From Bhargavaea ullalensis (GTDB lineage: Bacteria > Bacillota > Bacilli > Bacillales_A > Planococcaceae), in NCBI RefSeq assembly GCF_040545425.1, contig NZ_JBEPLW010000005.1: a stretch of DNA of 64,000 nucleotides; one strand, written 5' to 3'. The notes beneath the pieces were generated by a model. That model was not told the origin of the DNA, did not search any database, and was given only the letters and a program-made list of their open reading frames with translations. The position numbers and the translations under genes are program-made. Below are positions 34,452 to 43,471 of the stretch, piece after piece (the stretch's first letter is position 1; every line of letters starts with the position of its first letter).

Positions 34452-35351
34452 ATGAACAGCAGGCTGCTGGAGGCGGCGGATGCGTTTCAGGCGTATATCC
34501 GTCTTGAACGCAACTTCTCGCCGCTGACCGTCGACGGGTACAGGAAGGACATGGAAGAGTTTTTCGCTTTTCTTGAAAGTGAAGGAATCGGCGATTCGCC
34601 GGACATCCGGTATCCGGAAGCGCGCCTTTTCGTAACCCGGCTCTATGACCGGGGTCTTTCCAGGGCGACCATCTCGAGGAAGATTTCCTCGCTCAGGTCA
34701 TTCTTTAAGTTTGCGAGCGCCAGGCACGGGATCGATGACAGTGCCTTCCGCTCGCTCTTCCATCCCAAAAAGGAAGAAAGGCTGCCCCAGTTCTTCTACG
34801 AGGAAGAGATGGAGCGGCTTTTCGAGGCGAATCGCGGAACGTCTCCGAAGGAATTGCGCGATCTTGCCATACTGGAACTGCTTTACGCTACGGGCATGCG
34901 GGTGTCGGAATTGACCGGTCTGTCGGCTGCGGATCCGGACTTGTCCCTCGACATCGTCCGGGTGATGGGAAAGGGCCGTCGCGAGCGGTATATCCCGTTC
35001 GGGCATTTTGCCCATGAGGCGCTTGGGGATTACCTTGGTCAGGCGCGTCCGCGGATCGTCAAGGGGAACAAGCATGACCGGCTGTTCGTCAATATGAAAG
35101 GGACACCGCTGACGGACAGGGGAGTGCGCTACATACTGGACGGGATGGTCGAACGGGCGGCGCTGCATTCGCCGGTCCACCCGCATATGTTCCGGCACAC
35201 CTTTGCGACCCATCTGCTCAACAACGGGGCCGACATGCGTTCGGTCCAGGAACTGCTTGGCCATGCAAGCCTGTCGTCCACGCAGATCTACACGCATGTC
35301 ACGAAAGACCATCTCAGGAATACTTATATGAATGCCCATCCAAGAGCATAG
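34452..35351 (+). CDS. xerC: Tyrosine recombinase XerC (CodV)
   Basis: This site-specific recombinase resolves chromosome dimers with XerD at dif. The 299-residue protein has the N-terminal SAM-like core-binding domain and catalytic residues Arg150 (TGMRVSEL), Lys174, His245 and Arg248 (HMFRHTFATH), His271 (LLGHASLSS) and nucleophile Tyr280. I chose ATG 34452, after GGGGAGAAGG; the reading from 34374 overlaps the trmFO terminator. It is followed after 14 nt by hslV, as in the B. subtilis codV-clpQ-clpY-codY operon. Confidence 0.95.
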   Translation: MNSRLLEAADAFQAYIRLERNFSPLTVDGYRKDMEEFFAFLESEGIGDSPDIRYPEARLFVTRLYDRGLSRATISRKISSLRSFFKFASARHGIDDSAFRSLFHPKKEERLPQFFYEEEMERLFEANRGTSPKELRDLAILELLYATGMRVSELTGLSAADPDLSLDIVRVMGKGRRERYIPFGHFAHEALGDYLGQARPRIVKGNKHDRLFVNMKGTPLTDRGVRYILDGMVERAALHSPVHPHMFRHTFATHLLNNGADMRSVQELLGHASLSSTQIYTHVTKDHLRNTYMNAHPRA

Positions 35352-35365
35352 TGAGGAGGAACGGC

Positions 35366-35907
35366 ATGGAACTGCACGCAACCACAATTTTTGCGGTCCG
35401 CCATAACGGCAAGGGAGCCATGGCCGGCGACGGTCAAGTAACGCTCGGGAATCAGGTCGTCATGAAGCACACGGCACGGAAAGTGAGGCGGCTGTTCGGC
35501 GGCAAGGTGGTGGCCGGCTTCGCCGGTTCCGTCGCTGATGCATTCACGCTTTTTGAACTGTTCGAAGCAAAGCTTATGGAATATGACGGCAACCTTCAGC
35601 GGGCGGCGGTGGAACTCGCAAAAGAATGGCGCGGGGACAAAATGCTCCAGAAGCTTGAGGCCATGCTCATCGTCATGGATGAAAAGTCGATGCTGCTTGT
35701 TTCCGGATCCGGCGAAGTCATCGAGCCGGACGACGGCATCCTGGCAATCGGATCCGGCGGCAACTATGCGCTCGCTGCCGGCAGGGCGCTGAAAACACAT
35801 GCCGGCGACCGGCTCGGAGCGGAGGAGATCGCCAGGGCGGCGCTGGAAACCGCAGCGGACATTTGCGTATTCACGAACGACCGGATTATCCTGGAGGTGA
35901 TCGGCTG

Positions 35908-35908
<1 letters not shown>
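35366..35908 (+). CDS. hslV: ATP-dependent protease proteolytic subunit HslV (ClpQ)
   Basis: HslV forms the proteolytic double ring driven by HslU. The 180-residue protein starts MELHATTIFAVRHNGKGAMAGDGQVT. The family nucleophile is the first Thr of TTIF, here Thr6, so a five-residue propeptide must be removed. B. subtilis ClpQ instead uses an N-terminal Ser (after MSSFHATT), which this protein lacks. GAGGAGG precedes ATG 35366. The stop overlaps the hslU start by one base. Confidence 0.97.
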
Positions 35909-37308
<1,400 letters not shown>

Positions 37309-37393
37309 TCAAACCGTTTTAGTTCCAAAAACGATTAAAAACCTTTAGAATATTCAACAAGCACACACACCCATCTTAGGAGGAATTATTTTT

Positions 37394-38173
37394 ATGTCAC
37401 TATTGAACCAGACGCGGGAGATCAACTCCATGCTCCAGGCATCCGCAGGGAAGCCGGTTAACTTCAAGGAAATGGCGGATACGCTTTCGCATGTCATCGG
37501 AGCCAACGTCTTCATCGTCAGCCGCCGGGGCAAACTCCTCGGTGCGACCATCCATCAGGAAATCCAGAACGAGCGCATGCAGGAAATGCTTGAACGGCGC
37601 CAGTTCCCGGAAGAATATACCCGCAACCTGTTCAACGTCACCGAGACGTCCCCGAACCTCGACATCAACAACGAACACACCGTGTTCCCGGTTGAGAACA
37701 AAGACCTGTTCCAGGATGCGCTTACGACGATCGTTCCGATCATCGGCGGCGGCGAGCGTCTCGGCACGCTGATCCTCGGACGCGCAAAAAATGAATTCGT
37801 CGAGAACGACCTCGTCCTCGCCGAGTACGGTGCAACGGTCGTCGGCATGGAGATCCTCCGCGAGAAGTCCGAAGAGATCGAAGCCGAAGCGCGCAGCAAG
37901 GCGGTCGTCCAGATGGCGATCAACTCCCTGTCCTACAGCGAACTCGAAGCGATCGAACACATCTTCGACGAACTGGACGGCAGTGAAGGCCTCCTCGTCG
38001 CGTCGAAAATTGCAGACCGCGTCGGCATCACCCGCTCGGTCATCGTCAACGCACTGCGCAAGCTGGAGAGCGCAGGCGTCATCGAGTCCCGCTCCCTCGG
38101 CATGAAGGGAACCTACATTAAAGTGCTGAACGACAAGTTCCTCGCCCAGCTCGAAGAACTCAAATCCAAATAA
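37394..38173 (+). CDS. codY: GTP-sensing pleiotropic transcriptional repressor CodY
   Basis: CodY responds to branched-chain amino acids and GTP and controls stationary-phase and nutrient genes. The 259 residues comprise an N-terminal GAF-type ligand domain (SLLNQTREINSMLQ onward, to about 155), a helical linker and a C-terminal winged helix-turn-helix with ASKIADRVGITRSVIVNALRK (about 203-223). It lies 85 nt after hslU in the conserved codV operon; an AT-rich stretch precedes it but no convincing promoter was found. Confidence 0.98.
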   Translation: MSLLNQTREINSMLQASAGKPVNFKEMADTLSHVIGANVFIVSRRGKLLGATIHQEIQNERMQEMLERRQFPEEYTRNLFNVTETSPNLDINNEHTVFPVENKDLFQDALTTIVPIIGGGERLGTLILGRAKNEFVENDLVLAEYGATVVGMEILREKSEEIEAEARSKAVVQMAINSLSYSELEAIEHIFDELDGSEGLLVASKIADRVGITRSVIVNALRKLESAGVIESRSLGMKGTYIKVLNDKFLAQLEELKSK

Positions 38174-38193
38174 TCCCCGCACTGCGGGTAACC

Positions 38194-38221
38194 GGGCTGC
38201 CCATCGAGGGCAGCCCTTTTT
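38194..38221 (+). terminator. Terminator of the xerC-codY operon
   Basis: Perfect 8-bp arms (38194-38201 and 38209-38216), a 7-nt loop and five T residues. Confidence 0.9.
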
Positions 38222-38291
38222 GAATCGTCGCCCGGAACAGCTACACGGTCTATCGGCTTTGATCCACAGCGTTCGTTTCTTTCGGAAATGA

Positions 38292-38327
38292 TTCGCTTCG
38301 GCTGAGGCGACGCCCGCGGTAAGCGAA
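38292..38327. repeat. Dispersed intergenic repeat, partial copy in the codY-rpsB gap
   Basis: A 27-nt core (38300-38326) matches 24711-24737 with one mismatch. It is enclosed by a 7-bp inverted repeat, TTCGCTT (38292-38298) and AAGCGAA (38321-38327). There is no coding potential or transposase nearby. Confidence 0.6.
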
Positions 38328-38368
38328 CGGGTTTCTTCTACTGACGGAGTTCTTGGACGCAATCCACG

Positions 38369-38480
38369 GCGTTGCCCGGGCTGAGTGGAATCATATCGGC
38401 CGTGAGTGAGCGCGTTGACGAGGTGAATGGAATCATTAGGTATCGTGAGTGGGCGCGTTGCCGGAGTGAGTGGATTCGGA
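38369..38480 (+). repeat. Degenerate 43-bp tandem repeat upstream of rpsB
   Basis: GCGTTG recurs at 38369, 38412 and 38455, an exact 43-bp period. The first two units share long blocks (TGGAATCAT and CGTGAGTG), with one small insertion and one deletion. The third unit is partial and runs into the rpsB promoter. The 458-nt gap holds no gene; the rest is the codY terminator, the dispersed repeat and the rpsB promoter and leader. Confidence 0.7.
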
Positions 38481-38491
38481 GTGTTTGCGGG

Positions 38492-38520
38492 TTGCAAAAA
38501 GGGTATATCCGTGGTATATT
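38492..38520 (+). promoter_or_regulatory. Sigma-A promoter of rpsB
   Basis: TTGCAA (38492-38497), 17 nt, TATATT (38515-38520). It gives an untranslated leader of about 105 nt. Confidence 0.85.
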
Positions 38521-38541
38521 GTCAAATGGTGTGAATACACA

Positions 38542-38597
38542 CGCGCCGGGACGGACGGGCAGGTGCCGACAGGCCGCCCGGAAGGACGAACGGCGCG
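38542..38597 (+). ncRNA. Structured leader of rpsB, candidate autoregulatory element
   Basis: The rpsB leader folds into a long-range 7-bp perfect stem (38542-38548 with 38591-38597). This closes an inner 5-bp stem (38556-38560 with 38576-38580) and asymmetric internal loops. No T-tract follows, so any control would be translational. Ribosomal protein leaders often bind the product; this one is not a family I can name. Confidence 0.5.
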
Positions 38598-38631
38598 GAG
38601 GACCAAAAAACCCAAAACGGAGGTAACACAC

Positions 38632-39360
38632 ATGGCAATTATCACAATGAAGCAACTGCTGGAAGCCGGCGTGCATTTCGGTCACCAGACACGCCGCTGG
38701 AACCCGAAGATGAAGAAATATATCTTCGTCGAGCGTAACGGCATCTACATCATCGACCTTCAAAAGACGGTCAAAAAACTCGAGGAAGCATACGACTTCA
38801 TGCGTCAAACAGGCGCTGAAGGCGGCAAAGTGCTCTTCGTCGGCACGAAGAAACAAGCCCAGGACGCAATCCGCGAAGAAGCGGAACGCGCAGGCCAATA
38901 CTACATCAACCAACGCTGGCTCGGCGGCCTCCTCACCAACTTCGGCACGATCCAGAAGCGCGTCAAGCGCATGAAGGACATCGAGAAGATGGAAGAGGAA
39001 GGCACATTCGACGTACTTCCGAAAAAAGAAGTCATCCAGCTTAAAAAAGAACATGAACGCCTCGTCAAGTTCCTCGGCGGCATCCGCGACATGAACGGCC
39101 TTCCGGACGTTATGTATGTGGTCGACCCGCGCAAAGAGCGCATTGCGGTCGCTGAAGCCCGCAAGCTGAACATTCCGATCGTCGGCATCGTCGACACGAA
39201 CTGCGATCCGGACGAGATCGACTACGTCATCCCTGCGAACGACGACGCGATCCGTGCAGTACGCCTTCTCACAAGCAAGATGGCGGATGCGCTCGTAGAA
39301 TCGAAGCAAGGCGAAGAAGAAGAAGTCGAAGCTCAGGCAGAGGAAGTCGCAGCCGAGTAA
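38632..39360 (+). CDS. rpsB: 30S ribosomal protein S2
   Basis: S2 has 242 residues, starting MAIITMKQLLEAGVHFGHQ and containing RRWNPKMKKYIF and DTNCDPDEIDYVIPANDDA. ATG 38632 follows GGAGG; the reading extended by 54 residues from 38470 would begin upstream of the promoter -35 box and is rejected. The C terminus is a run of Glu and Ala. In B. subtilis the fla/che operon lies directly upstream; it is absent here. Confidence 0.98.
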   Translation: MAIITMKQLLEAGVHFGHQTRRWNPKMKKYIFVERNGIYIIDLQKTVKKLEEAYDFMRQTGAEGGKVLFVGTKKQAQDAIREEAERAGQYYINQRWLGGLLTNFGTIQKRVKRMKDIEKMEEEGTFDVLPKKEVIQLKKEHERLVKFLGGIRDMNGLPDVMYVVDPRKERIAVAEARKLNIPIVGIVDTNCDPDEIDYVIPANDDAIRAVRLLTSKMADALVESKQGEEEEVEAQAEEVAAE

Positions 39361-39371
39361 GACTGTCAGAA

Positions 39372-39409
39372 AGGCGATAAGCGGCTCACCGTCACTTATC
39401 GCTTTTTTT
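39372..39409 (+). terminator. Terminator or attenuator between rpsB and tsf
   Basis: Perfect 8-bp arms (39374-39381 and 39395-39402), a 13-nt loop and seven T residues. Since rpsB and tsf are usually co-transcribed it may act as a partial terminator. Confidence 0.85.
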
Positions 39410-39490
39410 GAACAATCCAAGGTGAACCGGGCGCCCGATTGATTCGGCTCCGCCTCACATAAATTTTATCCAGACCGGGAGGAATGCCCA

Positions 39491-40378
39491 ATGGCAGCAG
39501 TAACAGCACAAATGGTCAAAGAACTCCGCGAAAAAACTGGCGCGGGCATGATGGACTGCAAGAAAGCCCTCACACAGACAGACGGCGACATGGACGCCGC
39601 AGTTGATTTCCTTCGTGAAAAAGGCCTTTCGAGTGCAGCGAAGAAAGCAGACCGCATCGCGGCTGAAGGCTCGGTGGCAGTAAAGGTTGACGGCGACAAA
39701 GCAGTCATCCTTGAAGTGAACGCGGAAACAGACTTCGTCGCGAAAAACGAAGCGTTCCAGCAGCTCGTTTCCGATCTCGCCGACCACATCCTCAACGAAC
39801 AGCCGGCTGATGTTGAAGCTGCCCTGTCCTCGAAGATGGAAAACGGCAACACGGTTGCCGACCATATTTCCAACGCGGTTGCGAAAATCGGTGAAAAAAT
39901 CACCCTTCGCCGCTTTGAAATCATGGAAAAGACGGACGCAGACGCTTTCGGCGCCTACATCCACATGGGCGGCCGCATTGGCGTGCTGACGCTTCTTGAA
40001 GGCTCCACAGACGAAAACGTCGCAAAAGACGTGGCGATGCACATCGCAGCCCTCAATCCGAAATATATTTCCCGTGACCAGGTTTCCGAAGAGGAAGTCG
40101 AACACGAACGCAAAGTCCTCACGGAGCAGGCGCTCAATGAAGGCAAGCCTGAAAACATCGTTGCAAAAATGGTTGAAGGCCGTCTCGGCAAATTCTTCGA
40201 AGAGATCTGTGTGCTTGACCAGCAGTTCGTCAAAGACCCGGACAAGAAAGTCCGCGACTTCGTCAAGTCTTCCGGCGGCGAACTGAAGGCATTTGTCCGC
40301 TACGCAGTGGGCGAAGGCATCGAGAAGCGCGAAGACAACTTTGCTGAAGAAGTCATGAACCAGGTCAAAGGCAACTGA
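39491..40378 (+). CDS. tsf: Translation elongation factor Ts
   Basis: EF-Ts regenerates EF-Tu-GTP. The 295-residue protein has the N-terminal UBA-like domain and the signature TGAGMMDCKKALTQTDGDMD, then KVDGDKAVILEVNAETDFVAKN. It follows rpsB, 130 nt apart; no clear promoter was found in the gap, so read-through past the rpsB terminator is likely. Confidence 0.98.
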   Translation: MAAVTAQMVKELREKTGAGMMDCKKALTQTDGDMDAAVDFLREKGLSSAAKKADRIAAEGSVAVKVDGDKAVILEVNAETDFVAKNEAFQQLVSDLADHILNEQPADVEAALSSKMENGNTVADHISNAVAKIGEKITLRRFEIMEKTDADAFGAYIHMGGRIGVLTLLEGSTDENVAKDVAMHIAALNPKYISRDQVSEEEVEHERKVLTEQALNEGKPENIVAKMVEGRLGKFFEEICVLDQQFVKDPDKKVRDFVKSSGGELKAFVRYAVGEGIEKREDNFAEEVMNQVKGN

Positions 40379-40400
40379 TCTTCAGCCGAATATTTCCATG

Positions 40401-40430
40401 GGGAACACGAAATTTGTGTTCCCTATTTTT
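40401..40430 (+). terminator. Terminator of tsf
   Basis: Perfect 8-bp arms (40401-40408 and 40416-40423), a 7-nt loop, then TATTTTT. Confidence 0.85.
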
Positions 40431-40462
40431 CGATAAAAAACAGCGATGATGGAGGAGACCTC

Positions 40463-41188
40463 ATGAGCGTACCGAAATATAAAAGAGTCGTCCTGAAACT
40501 GAGCGGGGAAGCGCTGGCCGGAGAGCAAGGCTTCGGACTGTCGCCGGAGATCATCAAATCCGTAGCCGGACAGGTGAAGGATGTGGTCGACCTCGGCGTC
40601 GAAGTGGCGGTTGTCGTCGGCGGCGGAAACATCTGGCGCGGCAAGATCGGCAGCGAGATGGGGATGGACCGGGCCACGGCAGATTACATGGGCATGCTGG
40701 CCACCGTCATGAACTCACTCGCCCTCCAGGATGCGCTGGAGAAATTCGGCATCGAGACGCGCGTGTCGACTTCGATCGAAATGCGCCAGGTGGCCGAGCC
40801 TTACATCCGCAGGCGGGCCATCCGCCACCTGGAGAAAAAGCGTGTCGTCATTTTCGCCGCGGGGACGGGCAATCCGTACTTCTCGACGGATACGACGGCT
40901 GCGCTCCGTGCGGCGGAAATCGAAGCGGACGTGATCCTGATGGCGAAAAACAACGTGGACGGCGTTTATTCGGACGATCCGAAAACAAACGCGGACGCGG
41001 TGAAATATGATGCCCTCACTTACCTGGACGTCATCAAAGATGGACTCCAGGTCATGGACTCGACTGCTTCCTCGCTCTGTATGGACAATGACATCCCGCT
41101 CATCGTCTTCTCGATCATGGAGAACGGGAACATCAAACGGGCCGTCCTCGGTGAAGAAATCGGGACGGTCGTCAGGAGGAATTCGTAA
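40463..41188 (+). CDS. pyrH: UMP kinase
   Basis: PyrH phosphorylates UMP to UDP and is a hexamer of the amino-acid-kinase fold. The 241 residues show VVLKLSGEALAG, VVVGGGNIWRG, MGMLATVMN and AGTGNPYFSTDTTAALRA. It overlaps frr by one base; the rpsB-tsf-pyrH-frr order is conserved in bacteria. Confidence 0.98.
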   Translation: MSVPKYKRVVLKLSGEALAGEQGFGLSPEIIKSVAGQVKDVVDLGVEVAVVVGGGNIWRGKIGSEMGMDRATADYMGMLATVMNSLALQDALEKFGIETRVSTSIEMRQVAEPYIRRRAIRHLEKKRVVIFAAGTGNPYFSTDTTAALRAAEIEADVILMAKNNVDGVYSDDPKTNADAVKYDALTYLDVIKDGLQVMDSTASSLCMDNDIPLIVFSIMENGNIKRAVLGEEIGTVVRRNS

Positions 41189-41745
41189 TGGTGAACGCAA
41201 TCATCGAAGAAACGAAAGACCGAATGGCGAAATCGATCCAATCTTACAGGAGGGAACTGGCCAGCATCCGTGCCGGACGCGCCAGCGCCTCGCTCCTCGA
41301 CCGCATCACGGTCGATTATTACGGCGCACCCACACCCGTCAACCAGCTTGCGGGCATTTCGGTGCCTGAAGCCCGGCTGCTCGTCATCCAGCCGTATGAC
41401 AAGTCGGTCATCAACGACATCGAAAAAGCGATCCTGAAGTCGGACCTCGGCATCACGCCTGCAAACGACGGCAACGTCATCCGAATCGCCGTGCCGGCCC
41501 TCACCGAGGAGCGCCGGAAGGAACTCGCCAAGCAAGTCAAAAAAGAAGCGGAAGACGCGAAGATCGCGATCCGGAACGTCCGCCGCGACGGCAATGACAG
41601 CCTGAAAAAGATGGAGAAGAGCGGAGAGATCACTGAAGACGATCTGCGCGGCTACGGAGAAGATATCCAAAAGCTGACCGACCGCCACATCGAAGAAATC
41701 GACGAAATTGCAAAAGAGAAAGAACAGGAAATCATGGAAGTTTGA
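41188..41745 (+). CDS. frr: Ribosome recycling factor
   Basis: RRF splits post-termination ribosomes with EF-G. The 185-residue helical protein has SYRRELASIRAGRAS, NQLAGISVPEAR and the VRNVRRDGND-type motif (RNVRRDGNDSLKKMEKS). Its ATG overlaps the pyrH stop. A terminator follows. Confidence 0.98.
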   Translation: MVNAIIEETKDRMAKSIQSYRRELASIRAGRASASLLDRITVDYYGAPTPVNQLAGISVPEARLLVIQPYDKSVINDIEKAILKSDLGITPANDGNVIRIAVPALTEERRKELAKQVKKEAEDAKIAIRNVRRDGNDSLKKMEKSGEITEDDLRGYGEDIQKLTDRHIEEIDEIAKEKEQEIMEV

Positions 41746-41767
41746 CAACCGAACCATTTCCGCGAAG

Positions 41768-41796
41768 AGGCGTCCTAATCTGACAGGACGCCTTTT
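41768..41796 (+). terminator. Terminator of pyrH-frr
   Basis: Perfect 9-bp arms (41768-41776 and 41785-41793), an 8-nt loop and a short T-tract. Confidence 0.85.
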
Positions 41797-41812
41797 GCAG
41801 TGGTGCAAAAAC

Positions 41813-41821
41813 TGCTATGAT
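41813..41821 (+). promoter_or_regulatory. Extended -10 promoter of uppS-cdsA-dxr-rseP
   Basis: TGCTATGAT forms an extended -10 (TG at 41813-41814, TATGAT at 41816-41821). The -35 position is poor. It lies 49 nt upstream of uppS, just after the frr terminator. Confidence 0.55.
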
Positions 41822-41870
41822 AGACAAAGGCATGAATCTCGAATTGCAGTTGAGTGGAGGATTTCAGAAT

Positions 41871-42662
41871 ATGTTGGATAAACTGATCCGCAAAAGAGGC
41901 GGACGGCAAGAAGCGGAAGCCCCTGACCCGGCAGATGCCGGCAGCCGCGGAGTACCGGGCCATGTTGCCATCATCATGGACGGCAACGGCCGCTGGGCAA
42001 AAAAAAGGGCGTTGCCGCGCATTGCCGGACACCATGAGGGAATGAAGACGGTCCGGAAAATCACGCGCGAGGCAAACCGGCTCGGGGTTAAAGTCCTGAC
42101 GGTGTATGCCTTCTCCACGGAGAACTGGAAGAGGCCGAAGCCGGAAGTGGAATTTCTCATGAAGCTTCCCGATGAGTTCCTCGGCACCTACCTGCCGGAG
42201 CTCATCGAACAAAACGTCCGGGTGGAAATGATCGGAGACTATGAAAGCCTGCCTCCGCACACGAAGCGGGCGATCCGGCGGGCGATGGACGAAACGGCCT
42301 CCAACGACGGACTCATCCTGAATTTCGCCATGAACTACGGCAGCCGGGCAGAATTGGCCGGCGCGGTGAAAGAAATCGCGCGTTCGGTGAAAGAGGGGAC
42401 GGTCCGCCCGGAGGAGATCAATGAAGCCATGATCGCCGAAGCACTCATGACCGCCCATCTCCCTGAACCGGATCTCCTTATCCGGACGAGCGGTGAAGTG
42501 CGGCTCAGCAACTTCATGCTTTGGCAGCTGGCCTACACAGAACTCTGGTTCACCGACACGCTCTGGCCGGACTTCGGCGAAGCCGACCTGCGCGAGGCGA
42601 TCGACGTCTACCGGGCAAGGAACCGCCGCTACGGCGGCATCGGCAAGGAGGAGGTCAAATGA
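41871..42662 (+). CDS. uppS: Undecaprenyl diphosphate synthase
   Basis: UppS makes the C55 lipid carrier for cell-wall synthesis by cis-prenyl transfer. The 263-residue protein has the catalytic motif IIMDGNGRWAKKR, AFSTENWKRP and the C-terminal RTSGEVRLSNFMLWQ. ATG 41871 is preceded by GTGGAGGA. An in-frame ATG at 41817 overlaps the promoter -10 box and is rejected. It overlaps cdsA by 4 nt. Confidence 0.97.
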   Translation: MLDKLIRKRGGRQEAEAPDPADAGSRGVPGHVAIIMDGNGRWAKKRALPRIAGHHEGMKTVRKITREANRLGVKVLTVYAFSTENWKRPKPEVEFLMKLPDEFLGTYLPELIEQNVRVEMIGDYESLPPHTKRAIRRAMDETASNDGLILNFAMNYGSRAELAGAVKEIARSVKEGTVRPEEINEAMIAEALMTAHLPEPDLLIRTSGEVRLSNFMLWQLAYTELWFTDTLWPDFGEADLREAIDVYRARNRRYGGIGKEEVK

Positions 42663-43453
42663 AAACACGGATCATCACGGCAGTTGTCGCCGGCCTCCTG
42701 TTTGTCCCTCTCGTCATCATCGGGGGCCTGCCGTTTACGCTTGCGGTGTTCCTGCTGGCGGCCATCGGCATGTATGAGCTCCTTCGGATGAAACACATTT
42801 CCATCGCCTCGATTCCCGGATTGCTCGCCGTCCTGGCGCTGTTCAGCTTCCTGCTGAAGCCGCACTGGGCGGATGCAGTGGCTTCATTCACCGGATATAC
42901 GAAGATTGAGGTCGTCTATGCGCTCGTTCTGCTGCTTCTCGTCTACACGGTCGTCGTGAAAAACCGATTCACGTTCGAGCATGCGGCATTCACGGTGCTT
43001 GCCATGCTTTATCTCGGCATCGGCTTTTACTACCTCATCATCACAAGGGATGCGGGACTTGAATATATCGTCTTCGCGCTGATCGTCGTCTGGCTCACCG
43101 ATACGGGCGCCTACTTTACGGGAAGGGCAATCGGCAAGCGGAAGCTCTGGCCGGAGATTTCCCCGAACAAGACGGTTGAAGGGTTCATCGGCGGCATTGC
43201 GGCGGCGGTCATCGCAGCCTGCATCTTCCAGGTGTTCATGCCGGTGACGCATTCTTATCTGATCCTGATCGGCGTGACCATTCTGGCATCAGTGATGGGC
43301 CAGATCGGAGACCTTGTGGAATCCGCGCTGAAACGGTACTACGGTGTAAAAGATTCCGGCAAGATCCTGCCGGGGCACGGCGGCATCCTGGACAGGTTCG
43401 ACAGCCTGCTGTTTGTCCTGCCGCTGCTCAATCTTCTTCATTTTGTCGGATGA
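42659..43453 (+). CDS. cdsA: Phosphatidate cytidylyltransferase
   Basis: CdsA makes CDP-diacylglycerol from phosphatidate and CTP. The 264-residue membrane protein has about eight hydrophobic segments and the family signature near the C terminus: SALKRYYGVKDSGKILPGH followed by GGILDRFDS. ATG 42659 overlaps the uppS stop; the longer frame from 42521 is a shadow of uppS. dxr follows after 18 nt. Confidence 0.97.
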   Translation: MKTRIITAVVAGLLFVPLVIIGGLPFTLAVFLLAAIGMYELLRMKHISIASIPGLLAVLALFSFLLKPHWADAVASFTGYTKIEVVYALVLLLLVYTVVVKNRFTFEHAAFTVLAMLYLGIGFYYLIITRDAGLEYIVFALIVVWLTDTGAYFTGRAIGKRKLWPEISPNKTVEGFIGGIAAAVIAACIFQVFMPVTHSYLILIGVTILASVMGQIGDLVESALKRYYGVKDSGKILPGHGGILDRFDSLLFVLPLLNLLHFVG

Positions 43454-43471
43454 CCTGAAAGGAAGATTCAT

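Noticed and set aside
39361..39490. A separate promoter for tsf
   Set aside because: A TTGATT with poorly spaced AT-rich boxes exists, but spacing and -10 match are too weak to call.
41817..41870. An 18-residue N-terminal extension of uppS
   Set aside because: The ATG overlaps the -10 box of the promoter, whereas the ATG at 41871 has a good ribosome site and a family-like N terminus.
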